Notes under the pieces: model-generated | Told to the model about the DNA's origin: nothing | Databases searched by the model: none | The model's input: only the letters and a program-made list of their open reading frames with translations | Position numbers and translations under genes: made by a program | DNA from: Nitrogeniibacter sp050293885 | GTDB taxonomy: Bacteria > Pseudomonadota > Gammaproteobacteria > Burkholderiales > Rhodocyclaceae | Length of the DNA stretch: 64,000 bases | Reading direction: 5' to 3' | Assembly (NCBI GenBank): GCA_050293885.1 | Contig: JBNKNO010000001.1 | Location: forward strand, 1 to 64,000 | In this document: piece by piece, positions 7,853 to 15,622 of the stretch | Position numbering within the stretch: the first letter of the stretch is position 1 | Layout of the letters: each line of letters starts with the position of its first letter

Positions 7853-8842
7853 TCACTGGCCTTTGTGCCCGAATACCGGTGGCTGGGTCTTCATGTCGAT
7901 GAGCGGTACGCACAGGTTCATGAGCAGCACGGCAAAGGCGATGCCGTCCGGATAGGCGCCGAAGTTGCGGATCAGGTAGGCAATGATCGCGATGCCGGCC
8001 GCGAACAGCAGTTTGCCGCGCGGGGTGGTCGCGCCCGAGACCGGATCGGTGACGATGAAGAAGGCGGCCAGTAGCGTACCGCCGCTGGCCAGATGGAACA
8101 GGGGAGAGGCGAAGCGGGCGGAATCGCCGAGCCAGAACAGGCCCGAGATCACCACCAGCGCAACCAGAAACGCGGTGGGCAGATGCCAGGTGATGACCCG
8201 GCGCCACAGCAGCAAGGCGCCACCGACGATGTAACCGAGCCCGATCCATTCCCAGCCGCGGCCGCCAGCCGTTCCGAACGCCTCGCCGGTGAGGACGGTG
8301 GCCACCGGGGTGTCGCCGCGCAGCCCGGTGCGCAGGGCATCGAGCGGCGTGGCGCCGGTCACGGCGTCGAGGCTGCCGCCGGCAATGAGGTGCAGGTGCG
8401 TGCTCAGATCCATCCAGCCGGCCGCCGGCCATTGCGACATGGCCGAGGGGTAGGCGACGATCATCAGGCAGTAGGCCGCCATCGCCGGGTTGAACGGGTT
8501 CTGGCCCAGCCCGCCGTAGAGGTGCTTGACGGCGACGATGGCCAGCAGCGTGGCGAGAACGAGAATCCACGCGGGAATGATGGTCGGAAACGCCAAAGCG
8601 ATGAGCCAGGCGGTGACCACCGCCGAGAGGTCGCTGACGTAGGTCAGCACCGGCTTCTTGCGCAGCCACAGCACAAAGGCTTCGCCCGCGATGGCCGCGA
8701 TCGAGGCGATGGCCAGATTGACCACGATGCCGGGGCCGAATTGCCACACGTAGAGGCCAACCGCCGGCAACAGCGCGACCAGCACGGTGAACATCACCTG
8801 CTGCACGCTGGCGGGTTTGCGGACGAAGGGGGAGGTGAGCAT
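7853..8842 (-). CDS. rnfD: Rnf complex membrane flavoprotein subunit D
   Basis: A 329-residue multi-pass membrane protein of the RnfD/NqrB family. A KPASVQQVMFTVLVALLP-type start and the GGLGQNPFNPAMAAY segment are diagnostic. The FMN attachment region is DAVTGATPLDALR, with Thr in the TGAT core. The subunit forms part of the ion path. Its start overlaps the rnfC stop by one base (TGATG). A longer antiparallel frame-shifted reading over the same region is not coding. Confidence 0.95.
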   Translation of the reverse strand: MLTSPFVRKPASVQQVMFTVLVALLPAVGLYVWQFGPGIVVNLAIASIAAIAGEAFVLWLRKKPVLTYVSDLSAVVTAWLIALAFPTIIPAWILVLATLLAIVAVKHLYGGLGQNPFNPAMAAYCLMIVAYPSAMSQWPAAGWMDLSTHLHLIAGGSLDAVTGATPLDALRTGLRGDTPVATVLTGEAFGTAGGRGWEWIGLGYIVGGALLLWRRVITWHLPTAFLVALVVISGLFWLGDSARFASPLFHLASGGTLLAAFFIVTDPVSGATTPRGKLLFAAGIAIIAYLIRNFGAYPDGIAFAVLLMNLCVPLIDMKTQPPVFGHKGQ

Positions 8843-10557
8843 CAGTGGTTTTCCGGTGCTTCGTTCTGGCTATCGGTCGGTGGCTCGGCGGTGCCACCCG
8901 GCGTCGCGGCCACGTCGGCCTGGCGACGCGCGTCGGCTTCGGCGACCTGAGCGGCTTGCGCGGGGCCGAGGTCTTCGGTGTTCTTCGCTTCGACTTGCGC
9001 CTTTTGCTGCTTGGCGCGTTCGAGCGCTGCGGCGATCAGGGCGCGCTTGGCGTCGTCCGCGCTGGCGGGTTTGTCCGACGGCGCTGCGCTTGCTTCGGCC
9101 GACTTGGCAGCGTCTTCGGCGAGTTTGGCCTTGGTGGCGGCAGCCTTGGCGGCCAGGCGCTCGGCCTTCTCGCGTTTTTCGCGCTCCTGCCGTTCGTTGC
9201 GGAACTCGAAGCGGTCGCGCGCGGCGTCGGAGGCGGCCTTCTCGCGTTCCCGTGCCCAGATTTCGCTCTTGGAGAAGCGGTAGTAGTCGACCAGGCGAAT
9301 GTGCGAAGGGCACACGTAGGCACAGCAACCGCATTCGATACAGTCGAACAGGTGGTATTCCTGCGCCTTGCCGAAATTCCGGGCGCGCGAGAACCAGTAC
9401 AACTCGAACGGTTGCAGGTCGGCCGGGCAGGCCTGCGCGCAGGCGCCGCAACGGATGCAGTTGACCTCCGGCGGCGGCGGCGGGAACAGCGTCGGCGAGC
9501 AGGCAATGACGCAGTTGGTGCCCTTGGCCAGCGGCACGTCGCCGCCGGGGAGCTCGAAGCCCATCATCGGGCCGCCGAGCAGCACGCGGTTGGTGTCTTT
9601 GCCCGGTTGAGCCTGTTCGAGCAATTCGGCGATCGGCGTGCCGATGAGCGCTTCGACGTTGCCCGGCGTGCGCACATTGCCGGTGAGGGTGACCACGCGC
9701 GAAATGAGCGGTTCGCCGAATGCGAAGGCGCGATGCACCGCGTGGGCAGTGCCGACGTTGAAGCACTGCACGCCGAAATCGCCGCCGAGCTTGCCGTGCG
9801 GGATCTCGATGCCGGTGAGCACGCGAATGAGCTGCTTCTCGCCGCCGGCCGGATAGAGGGCGGGGATGGCGGTGACGGTGATGTCGGCGTCGACCCCATC
9901 GCGCGCCTGTCCGAGCGCGGCGATCGCCTCGGGCTTGTTGTCTTCGACGCCGACGATGATGCGCGTGGCGCCGACCAGATCGCGCAGGATGACGGCGCCG
10001 GCCAGAATGCTCTCGGCGCGTTCGCGCATGAGGCGGTCATCGCAGGTGATCCACGGTTCGCACTCGGCGCCATTGAGGATCAGGGTGTCGATGCCCGTGC
10101 CGCGGCCAACCTTGATGTGGCTGGGGAAGGTGGCGCCACCGAGGCCGACCACGCCGCATTCGCGCAGCCAGGCGAGTTTCTCGTCGCGCGTCGCCTTGTC
10201 AGCGTCAAACGCGTGTCGTTCGATCCAGCGATCTTCGCCGTCCGGTTCGATGACCACACAGCGTGTGCCGAGGCCCGAGGCGTGCGCCATGGTGTGCAAC
10301 TCGATGCCCAGTACGGTGCCCGAGGTCGGCGCATGCACGGCGGTGCCCAGTGCTTCGTCGGGCGCGCCGATGCGTTCGCCCTTGAGCACCTTCTGGCCGG
10401 TCTCGACGATGCAACGCGCCGTGGTGCGCGCGCTCTGGCGCAGCGGCACGATGAGGCGTTCGGGCAAGAGCGCACGGCGGATCGGCGCGTTGGCCGATTC
10501 GTTCTTGTGGGTGTCGGGCTTGATGCCGCCGTGGAACTTGAACAAGCCGGCGATCAT
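8842..10557 (-). CDS. rnfC: Rnf complex subunit C (NADH/FMN and Fe-S)
   Basis: A 571-residue subunit. The start is taken at ATG 10557 (MIAGLFKFHGGIKP), where it overlaps the rnfB stop as ATGA; sequence further upstream belongs to rnfB in another frame. The N-terminal half binds NADH and FMN (GGATFPSHIK, NGAECEPWITCDDRLM). Two CxxCxxCxxxCP ferredoxin motifs lie at about 360-410 (CIRCGACAQACP, CIECGCCAYVCP). After about residue 430 a Lys/Ala/Glu-rich coiled-coil extension of roughly 130 residues follows. Such low-complexity tails are common in proteobacterial RsxC/RnfC but vary in length. The subunit is peripheral, on the cytoplasmic face. Confidence 0.96.
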   Translation of the reverse strand: MIAGLFKFHGGIKPDTHKNESANAPIRRALLPERLIVPLRQSARTTARCIVETGQKVLKGERIGAPDEALGTAVHAPTSGTVLGIELHTMAHASGLGTRCVVIEPDGEDRWIERHAFDADKATRDEKLAWLRECGVVGLGGATFPSHIKVGRGTGIDTLILNGAECEPWITCDDRLMRERAESILAGAVILRDLVGATRIIVGVEDNKPEAIAALGQARDGVDADITVTAIPALYPAGGEKQLIRVLTGIEIPHGKLGGDFGVQCFNVGTAHAVHRAFAFGEPLISRVVTLTGNVRTPGNVEALIGTPIAELLEQAQPGKDTNRVLLGGPMMGFELPGGDVPLAKGTNCVIACSPTLFPPPPPEVNCIRCGACAQACPADLQPFELYWFSRARNFGKAQEYHLFDCIECGCCAYVCPSHIRLVDYYRFSKSEIWAREREKAASDAARDRFEFRNERQEREKREKAERLAAKAAATKAKLAEDAAKSAEASAAPSDKPASADDAKRALIAAALERAKQQKAQVEAKNTEDLGPAQAAQVAEADARRQADVAATPGGTAEPPTDSQNEAPENH

Positions 10558-11105
10558 GCGACTTCCTCGAGACGGATGACCGGGTACTTCCACTTCCAGT
10601 TCTTCACGGTTTCGGGCAACGGCTCCATGGTGATGCAATCGACCGGGCAGGGCGCCAGGCACAGCTCGCAGCCGGTGCAATCCTTCTCGATGACGGTGTG
10701 CATCTGCTTGGCGGCGCCGACGATGGCATCGACCGGGCAGGCCTGGATGCACAGGGTGCAGCCGATGCAGGTGTTCTCGTCGATGACGGCCACGGATTTG
10801 GGTTTCTCGACGCCGTGTTCTTCGTCGAGCGGTTTGAATTCACGGCCAAGCAGGTCGGCCAGATGGCGAATGCCTTCCTCGCCGCCCGGTGGGCACTGGT
10901 TGATGTCGGCCTCGCCATTGGCAATGGCTTCGGCGTAGGGCCGGCAACCGGGAAAGCCGCACTGGCCGCATTGGGTTTGCGGCAGGATGGCGTCGATGTT
11001 TTCGACCAGCGGGTCGCCTTCGACCTTGAAGTGGATGGCGGCGTAGCCGAGCGCGGCGCCGAGCACGATGGCAATGCCGGCCATGACGAGGATGGCGGTC
11101 AGCAT
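10554..11105 (-). CDS. rnfB: Rnf complex ferredoxin-like subunit B
   Basis: A 183-residue subunit with an N-terminal membrane helix, then the four-cysteine Fe-S motif of the family (PQTQCGQCGFPGCRPYAEAI, about residues 45-64), and two classical [4Fe-4S] ferredoxin motifs (CIGCTLCIQACPVDAI and CTGCELCLAPCPVDCI). It accepts electrons from soluble ferredoxin or RnfC and hands them to the membrane subunits. There is a 58-base gap to rnfA and an ATGA overlap with rnfC. Confidence 0.96.
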   Translation of the reverse strand: MLTAILVMAGIAIVLGAALGYAAIHFKVEGDPLVENIDAILPQTQCGQCGFPGCRPYAEAIANGEADINQCPPGGEEGIRHLADLLGREFKPLDEEHGVEKPKSVAVIDENTCIGCTLCIQACPVDAIVGAAKQMHTVIEKDCTGCELCLAPCPVDCITMEPLPETVKNWKWKYPVIRLEEVA

Positions 11106-11163
11106 GCGCGCATGCCTTTGGCGAAGTGCTGCACGGGCAAGTCAGGAATATCGCGCATGAGCC

Positions 11164-11748
11164 TCACTGATAGCGGTCCAGTCCGGCGAAACCCATGAAG
11201 GCGAGGCTCATCAGGCCGGCGGTGATCAGGGCGATGGCGGTGCCTTTGAACGGGGCGGGTACGTCGGCGCCGTCGAGGCGCTCGCGAATGCCGGCGAACA
11301 GGATCAGTGCCAGCGTGAAGCCGATGGAGCTGCCGAAGCCGAACAGCAGCGATTCGAGCAGGTTGTGACGCAGGCCGACGTTGAGCAGCGGCACGCCGAG
11401 CACCGCGCAGTTGGTGGTGATCAGCGGCAGATAGATGCCCAGCACCTGGTGCAGCAGTGGGCTGGTCTTGTGGATCACCAGTTCGGTGAGCTGCACGATG
11501 GCGGCGATGACGACGATAAAGGACAGCGTGCGCAGGTAGACCAGATCGTTGGGCACCAGCAGGTAGTGGTCGATCAGGTAACTGGTGCCGCTGCCCAGCG
11601 TGAGCACGAAGGTGGTCGCCGCGCCCATGCCGATGGCGGTTTCCAGCTTTTTGGAAACCCCCATGAACGGGCACAGGCCGAGAATGCGCACCAGCACCAC
11701 GTTGTTGACCAGCACGGCCCCGAGAATGACGAAAAGATAGCTGCTCAT
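11164..11748 (-). CDS. rnfA: Rnf complex membrane subunit A
   Basis: A 194-residue, six-helix membrane protein, paralogous to RnfE (NNVVLVRILGLCPFMGVSKK, LPLITTNCAVLGV). It is the first gene of the rnfABCDGE-nth-DUF1841 operon and is preceded by a good sigma-70 promoter. With RnfE it holds the membrane-embedded iron-sulfur centre. In Azoarcus/Thauera-type organisms Rnf is typically used to drive reduced ferredoxin formation, for example for nitrogenase. No nif gene is visible here, so the role in this strain is open. Confidence 0.95.
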   Translation of the reverse strand: MSSYLFVILGAVLVNNVVLVRILGLCPFMGVSKKLETAIGMGAATTFVLTLGSGTSYLIDHYLLVPNDLVYLRTLSFIVVIAAIVQLTELVIHKTSPLLHQVLGIYLPLITTNCAVLGVPLLNVGLRHNLLESLLFGFGSSIGFTLALILFAGIRERLDGADVPAPFKGTAIALITAGLMSLAFMGFAGLDRYQ

Positions 11749-11775
11749 GTTCAGCCGATTTTGTCCAAGTCCGGG

Positions 11776-11804
11776 ATTATCGCCTGCGCCCGCACGGGGC
11801 TCAA
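11776..11804 (-). promoter_or_regulatory. Sigma-70 promoter of the rnf operon
   Basis: On the minus strand, TTGAGC (11804-11799) and GATAAT (11781-11776) are separated by exactly 17 bases, placing the transcript start about 20 bases before the rnfA ATG. Confidence 0.65.
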
Positions 11805-11854
11805 CCCTGCCACGGTTATAGGTATATGCCTGTCAGGCGCATGGCGCGGCATGC

Positions 11855-12859
11855 TCACGCGGTCGCCGCAACGCATTCGCGCACCAGCGCCGGGCCGCGA
11901 TAGATGAGACCGCTGTAGATCTGCACCAGCGCCGCGCCGGCGTCGATCTTCTCGGCCGCATCGCGACCACTGAGAATGCCGCCGACGCCGATGACGGGAA
12001 TCTCGCCCGCCAGTTGGGTGGCGAGCGCGCGAATCACGCGCGTGCTCGCTTCGCGCACCGGCGCGCCCGACAGGCCGCCTTGTTCGTCGCCATGACGGAT
12101 GCCTTGCACCTTGTCACGGGCGATGGTGGTGTTGGTGGCGATGACGGCGTCGATGCGGTGACGGCGCAGGGCATCGGCGATGTTGGTGATCTGCGCGTCG
12201 TCCAGATCCGGCGCGATCTTGAGCGCCAGCGGCACATAGCGCCCGTGGGTGTCGGCCAGCCGGGCCTGGGCGGTCTTGAGCGGGCCGAGCAGGGCGTCGA
12301 GCTCCGAGGCGCCCTGCAATGCGCGCAGGTTCTTGGTGTTGGGCGACGAGATGTTCACCGTCACGTAGTGGGCGAGCGGATAGACCTTTTCGAGACAGGC
12401 GAGGTAATCATCGACCGCGTTTTCGATGGNNNNNNNNNNNNNNNNNNNNNNNNNNNNNNNNNNNNNNNNNNNNNNNNNNNNNNNNNNNNNNNNNNNNNNN
12501 NNNNNNNNNNNNNNNNNNNNNNNNNNNNNNNNNNNNNNNNNNNNNNNNNNNNNNNNNNNNNNNNNNNNNNNNNNNNNNNNNNNNNNNNNNNNNNNNNNNN
12601 NNNNNNNNNNNNNNNNNNNNNNNNNNNNNNNNNNNNNNNNNNNNNNNNNNNNNNNNNNNNNNNNNNNNNNNNNNNNNNNNNNNNNNNNNNNNNNNNNNNN
12701 NNNNNNNNNNNNNNNNNNNNNNNNNNNNNNNNNNNNNNNNNNNNNNNNNNNNNNNNNNNNNAGCAGACGTCCGGCGCGCGACAGCGCCGCGAGCGACAGT
12801 TCGTGGGCGGTTTCGGCGTCGAACGCGAAAAACAGCGGGCGGGCAAGGTCGTAGAGCAT
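11855..12859 (-). CDS. pyrD: Dihydroorotate dehydrogenase (quinone), interrupted by assembly gap
   Basis: Class 2 membrane-associated dihydroorotate dehydrogenase, the fourth step of pyrimidine synthesis. Visible parts are the N-terminal LYDLARPLFFAFDAETAHELSL membrane-association helices and, after the gap, YVTVNISSPNTKNLRALQ, LKIAPDL, ATNTT, GGLSGAPV and the FMN-phosphate-binding IPVIGVGGILSG, followed by a C-terminal QIYSGLIYRGP. About 111 residues are hidden by Ns. With the gap as drawn the length is 334, close to the family's 336, so the gap size is about right and the frame is kept. Confidence 0.93.
   Translation of the reverse strand: MLYDLARPLFFAFDAETAHELSLAALSRAGRLXXXXXXXXXXXXXXXXXXXXXXXXXXXXXXXXXXXXXXXXXXXXXXXXXXXXXXXXXXXXXXXXXXXXXXXXXXXXXXXXXXXXXXXXXXXXXXXXXXXXXXXXXXXXXXXXIENAVDDYLACLEKVYPLAHYVTVNISSPNTKNLRALQGASELDALLGPLKTAQARLADTHGRYVPLALKIAPDLDDAQITNIADALRRHRIDAVIATNTTIARDKVQGIRHGDEQGGLSGAPVREASTRVIRALATQLAGEIPVIGVGGILSGRDAAEKIDAGAALVQIYSGLIYRGPALVRECVAATA
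12430..12761. other. Assembly gap (332 N) inside pyrD
   Basis: A run of 332 Ns lies wholly inside pyrD. Both sides read in the same frame and the total protein length is normal, so this is missing sequence rather than an insertion. Confidence 0.97.
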
Positions 12860-12932
12860 AGCGGCGCATTTTACTCCAGCGCATGCCCGAGTTGTTGCGC
12901 TGCGTCAGCGCGCGTAGCCGCGTGAGTCCGGC

Positions 12933-13664
12933 TTAGGCCCGATCGGCGTCGGTGAGCGTGCGCCATTGGCCGGCGATGCGGCCTTCGAGGGGGTGGAATC
13001 CGGCCTTGTAGGCCATCTTGCGGCTGTCGTGAATCCAGTAACCGAGGTACAGGTAGGGGAGGCTGAGCTGGCGGCAGGCCTCGATCTGCCACAGCACGCC
13101 CCAGGTGCCATAGCTCGCTTGCGTCTGTTCCGGATCGAAAAAGGTGTAGACGCTCGACAGGCCATCGGTGAGCCAGTCGATGATGCACACCATGCGCAGC
13201 ACGCCTTGTTCGCGAAACTCGATGAGTCGCGTGTCGACATGGCTTTGCAGCAGAAAGTGGCCGTATTGCTCGCGGCTGTCCTGATCCATGCCGCCGCCAG
13301 CATGGCGAGCGACCTGATAGCGCTGGTAGAGATCGTAGTGCTCGTCGTCGTAAGCCAGTTGCCGCTCGGTGACGCTCATGCCGTGATGGCGTTGTATGGC
13401 GCGACGTTGCGAGCGGGTGGGGGTGAAGCGATCGATCGGAATACGCACCGGCACGCAGGCGCGGCAGTGGTCGCAGTAGGGGCGGTAGGTAAACACGCCG
13501 CTGCGCCGAAAACCGTTGCGTACGAGTTCGGAATAGACCGGGGTGTCGATGATGTGGTTGGGGGTGGCGACTTGCGAACGGGCCCGCTGATCCGGCAGGT
13601 AGGAGCAGTCGTAGGGGCCAGTCACATAGAACTGGATGAGTGCGTACGGATAGTCCTGCTTCAT
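12933..13664 (-). CDS. bpt: Aspartate/glutamate leucyltransferase
   Basis: A 243-residue member of the ATE1-like family. In proteobacteria without arginyltransferase activity, Bpt attaches leucine from Leu-tRNA to N-terminal Asp or Glu, making an N-degron for ClpS/ClpAP. Typical features are the N-terminal CSYLPDQRARSQ, the cysteine-rich CDHCRACVPVRI cluster, and YLGYWIHDSRKMAYKAGFHP near the end. It starts 19 bases after aat, the other prokaryotic N-degron transferase, so both activities are cotranscribed. pyrD follows 73 bases later. Confidence 0.93.
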   Translation of the reverse strand: MKQDYPYALIQFYVTGPYDCSYLPDQRARSQVATPNHIIDTPVYSELVRNGFRRSGVFTYRPYCDHCRACVPVRIPIDRFTPTRSQRRAIQRHHGMSVTERQLAYDDEHYDLYQRYQVARHAGGGMDQDSREQYGHFLLQSHVDTRLIEFREQGVLRMVCIIDWLTDGLSSVYTFFDPEQTQASYGTWGVLWQIEACRQLSLPYLYLGYWIHDSRKMAYKAGFHPLEGRIAGQWRTLTDADRA

Positions 13665-13683
13665 GGGTTCCGGGCCTGCGTCC

Positions 13684-14379
13684 TCATTCTGGTTCGGCGT
13701 TCCCGGCCGCCCAGTGCTGCGGCGCCGGGCTCGGGCCGATCAAGTCGTCCAACTCGCGCGCGAACCGGGCTCGCGGGATCTCGATGCCGCCCATCGAGCG
13801 CAGATGAGCGGTCGTCATCTGGCAATCTATCACGCCAAATCCGCGCTGCTCAAGGTGGTCGGAAAGGCCGACCAGCGCGACTTTCGAGGCATCGCTGACG
13901 GTTGAAAACATCGATTCGCCAAAAAATGCGCGATCGAGTGCGATGCCATAAAGCCCGCCGACGAGTTGTTCGTCTTGCCAACATTCGACACTGTGCGCGT
14001 AGCCCAGTTCATGCAGATCGCGGTAGGCCGCGATCATGTGCGGCGTGATCCAGGTGCCGCTGGTGTCGGCCCGCAGGCGCGCGCAGGCGTGAATCACGTC
14101 GGCAAAGGCGGTGTCGAAGCGCACCTCGAACACGCCTCGGCGCAGCGTTTTGTTCAAACTGCGGGTGATGCGCAGCTGGCCGGGGCGCAGGATCATGCGT
14201 GGGTCGGGGCTCCACCACAGAATCGGCTCGCCGTCGCTGAACCACGGGAAGATGCCCTTGCGGTAGGCGGACAGCAGCCACTGCGGGCTGAGTGCACCAC
14301 CGGCGGCGAGCAAGCCGTTGGGCTCGGTGAGCGCGCGCTCGACGGGCGGAAACACCGGCTCGGTGAGCCACGGGATCAT
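13684..14379 (-). CDS. aat: Leucyl/phenylalanyl-tRNA-protein transferase
   Basis: A 231-residue protein that adds Leu or Phe to proteins with N-terminal Lys or Arg, feeding the ClpS/ClpAP N-degron pathway. Family landmarks are PNGLLAAGGALSPQWLL, AYRKGIFPWF, ILWWSPDPRMIL, the GTWIT segment, and the SVECWQ and FFGESMFS blocks. Its start overlaps the fbpC stop by four bases (ATGA), tying it to the iron transporter ATPase transcript. Confidence 0.96.
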   Translation of the reverse strand: MIPWLTEPVFPPVERALTEPNGLLAAGGALSPQWLLSAYRKGIFPWFSDGEPILWWSPDPRMILRPGQLRITRSLNKTLRRGVFEVRFDTAFADVIHACARLRADTSGTWITPHMIAAYRDLHELGYAHSVECWQDEQLVGGLYGIALDRAFFGESMFSTVSDASKVALVGLSDHLEQRGFGVIDCQMTTAHLRSMGGIEIPRARFARELDDLIGPSPAPQHWAAGNAEPE

Positions 14380-15467
14380 GCGTCGAAGTCGCCGCCCGGC
14401 AGGCGGGCCGGTTCATAGAAGGTGACCACGTGATCGACGATCAGGCGGATGCCGATGCGCTCGCCAATGGCGTGATTGTGGTGGCTGGGCACCAGCGAGA
14501 GCAGCTTGCCGCCGTTGTCCAGTTGCAGCGTGTAGAGAATGTCGGCGCCGCGAAAGGCCTTTTGCACCACGATCGCGGTCTGCTCGCTGGCGTCGTCATG
14601 GACGACGTCGTCGGGGCGCAGCAGCACGTCTACATCGGCGCCGGGCGGGCACACGCCGAGCGGACCGCAGTCCATGGGCATGTCGCTGCGCAGGGTGCCC
14701 AGCGCGATCTGCACGCGATCTTCGCCGGTGATGCGGCCGGGAATCAGCACCCCCTGGCCGATGAAGTCGGCCACGAAACGATTGGCCGGCTTGTGATAGA
14801 GGTTGTAGGGCGAATCCCACTGCTGCAAATGACCATCATGCATCAGACCGATGACATCGGCGACGGCAAAGGCTTCGTTCTGATCGTGGGTGACGAGAAT
14901 CGCGGTTGTGCCGGTGGCCTTGAGAATGCTGCGTACTTCCAGCGACAGGCGCTCACGCAGTTCCACATCAAGGTTCGAGAAGGGTTCGTCCATGAGCAGC
15001 AGGCGAGGCGACGGCGCCAGCGCCCGCGCCAGTGCCACGCGCTGCTGCTGGCCGCCGGACAACTCGTGCGGGTAGCGATGCGCTTGCTGCGTCAGACTGA
15101 TCAGCTCGAGCATCTCGTCGACACGGGTGCGGCTGTCGGTCGTGCCCAGGCCGTGCAGGCCGAATCCGATGTTGTCGCGAATGGTCAGGTGGGGAAACAG
15201 GGCGTAGTCCTGAAACACCATGCCGATGCGCCGATGCTCCGGTGCTGTGTGGGTTTGCGCGTCACTCACCCGTTGGTCGGCAATACGAATGGCGCCGCCG
15301 CGCACGCGCTCGAAACCGGCAATGGCGCGCAGCACAGTGGTCTTGCCGCAACCGGACGGGCCGAGCAGGCAGCCGATGCTGCCTTCGTCGAGCGAAAAAT
15401 CGAGTTGATCGACAACAATCAGGTCGTCGTAGCCGAGCGTCAGCTGGCTGACATCGAGCAAAGTCAT
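14376..15467 (-). CDS. fbpC: Ferric iron ABC transporter ATP-binding protein
   Basis: A 363-residue ABC ATPase; the start is placed at MTLLDVSQL (15467) because the upstream reading lacks family similarity. Walker A GPSGCGKTT, Q-loop VFQDYALFPH, signature LSGGQQQRVALARAL, Walker B LLLMDEPFSNLD and switch His in VTHDQ are all intact. A C-terminal TOBE domain (about 280-355) marks the ferric/polyamine/sulfate importer class. It pairs with FbpB, encoded divergently, and FbpA. Assignment to Fe(III) rests on those partners. Confidence 0.9.
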   Translation of the reverse strand: MTLLDVSQLTLGYDDLIVVDQLDFSLDEGSIGCLLGPSGCGKTTVLRAIAGFERVRGGAIRIADQRVSDAQTHTAPEHRRIGMVFQDYALFPHLTIRDNIGFGLHGLGTTDSRTRVDEMLELISLTQQAHRYPHELSGGQQQRVALARALAPSPRLLLMDEPFSNLDVELRERLSLEVRSILKATGTTAILVTHDQNEAFAVADVIGLMHDGHLQQWDSPYNLYHKPANRFVADFIGQGVLIPGRITGEDRVQIALGTLRSDMPMDCGPLGVCPPGADVDVLLRPDDVVHDDASEQTAIVVQKAFRGADILYTLQLDNGGKLLSLVPSHHNHAIGERIGIRLIVDHVVTFYEPARLPGGDFDA

Positions 15468-15506
15468 GAAACGAAGGCCGCGGCACCGTTGGGGAGAATG
15501 CGATCC

Positions 15507-15553
15507 ATTATAATTTGCGTATCGCCCGGAACGCGCGTTCATCGGGCTTTTTT
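15507..15553. promoter_or_regulatory. fbpC/fbpB divergent control region with palindromic -10 and terminator-like hairpin
   Basis: ATTATAAT (15507-15514) reads as TATAAT on both strands. Just downstream on the plus strand, GCCCG (15524-15528) pairs with CGGGC (15543-15547), enclosing GAACGC/GCGTTC, and is followed by six Ts (15548-15553). On the plus strand this looks like an intrinsic terminator or attenuator ahead of fbpB. On the minus strand it covers the region expected for the fbpC -35. Confidence 0.45.
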
Positions 15554-15622
15554 CATGAGACGGGCCAATGAGCAGGATTTCGCCCGGATGACAACAGACG
15601 CCGTGGACGAACCGACTTGCGC

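Noticed and set aside
8845..10938. A 697-codon plus-strand open frame over rnfC/rnfB
   Set aside because: Antisense to rnfC and rnfB, which carry intact ferredoxin and flavin motifs.
12430..12761. Possible insertion in pyrD
   Set aside because: The Ns fit the expected length of the missing pyrD segment, so it is a sequencing gap rather than an inserted element.
13684..15467. Functional link between fbpC and aat because of their four-base overlap
   Set aside because: Cotranscription is likely, but I know of no mechanistic link between iron import and N-degron transfer, so it is not listed as a finding.
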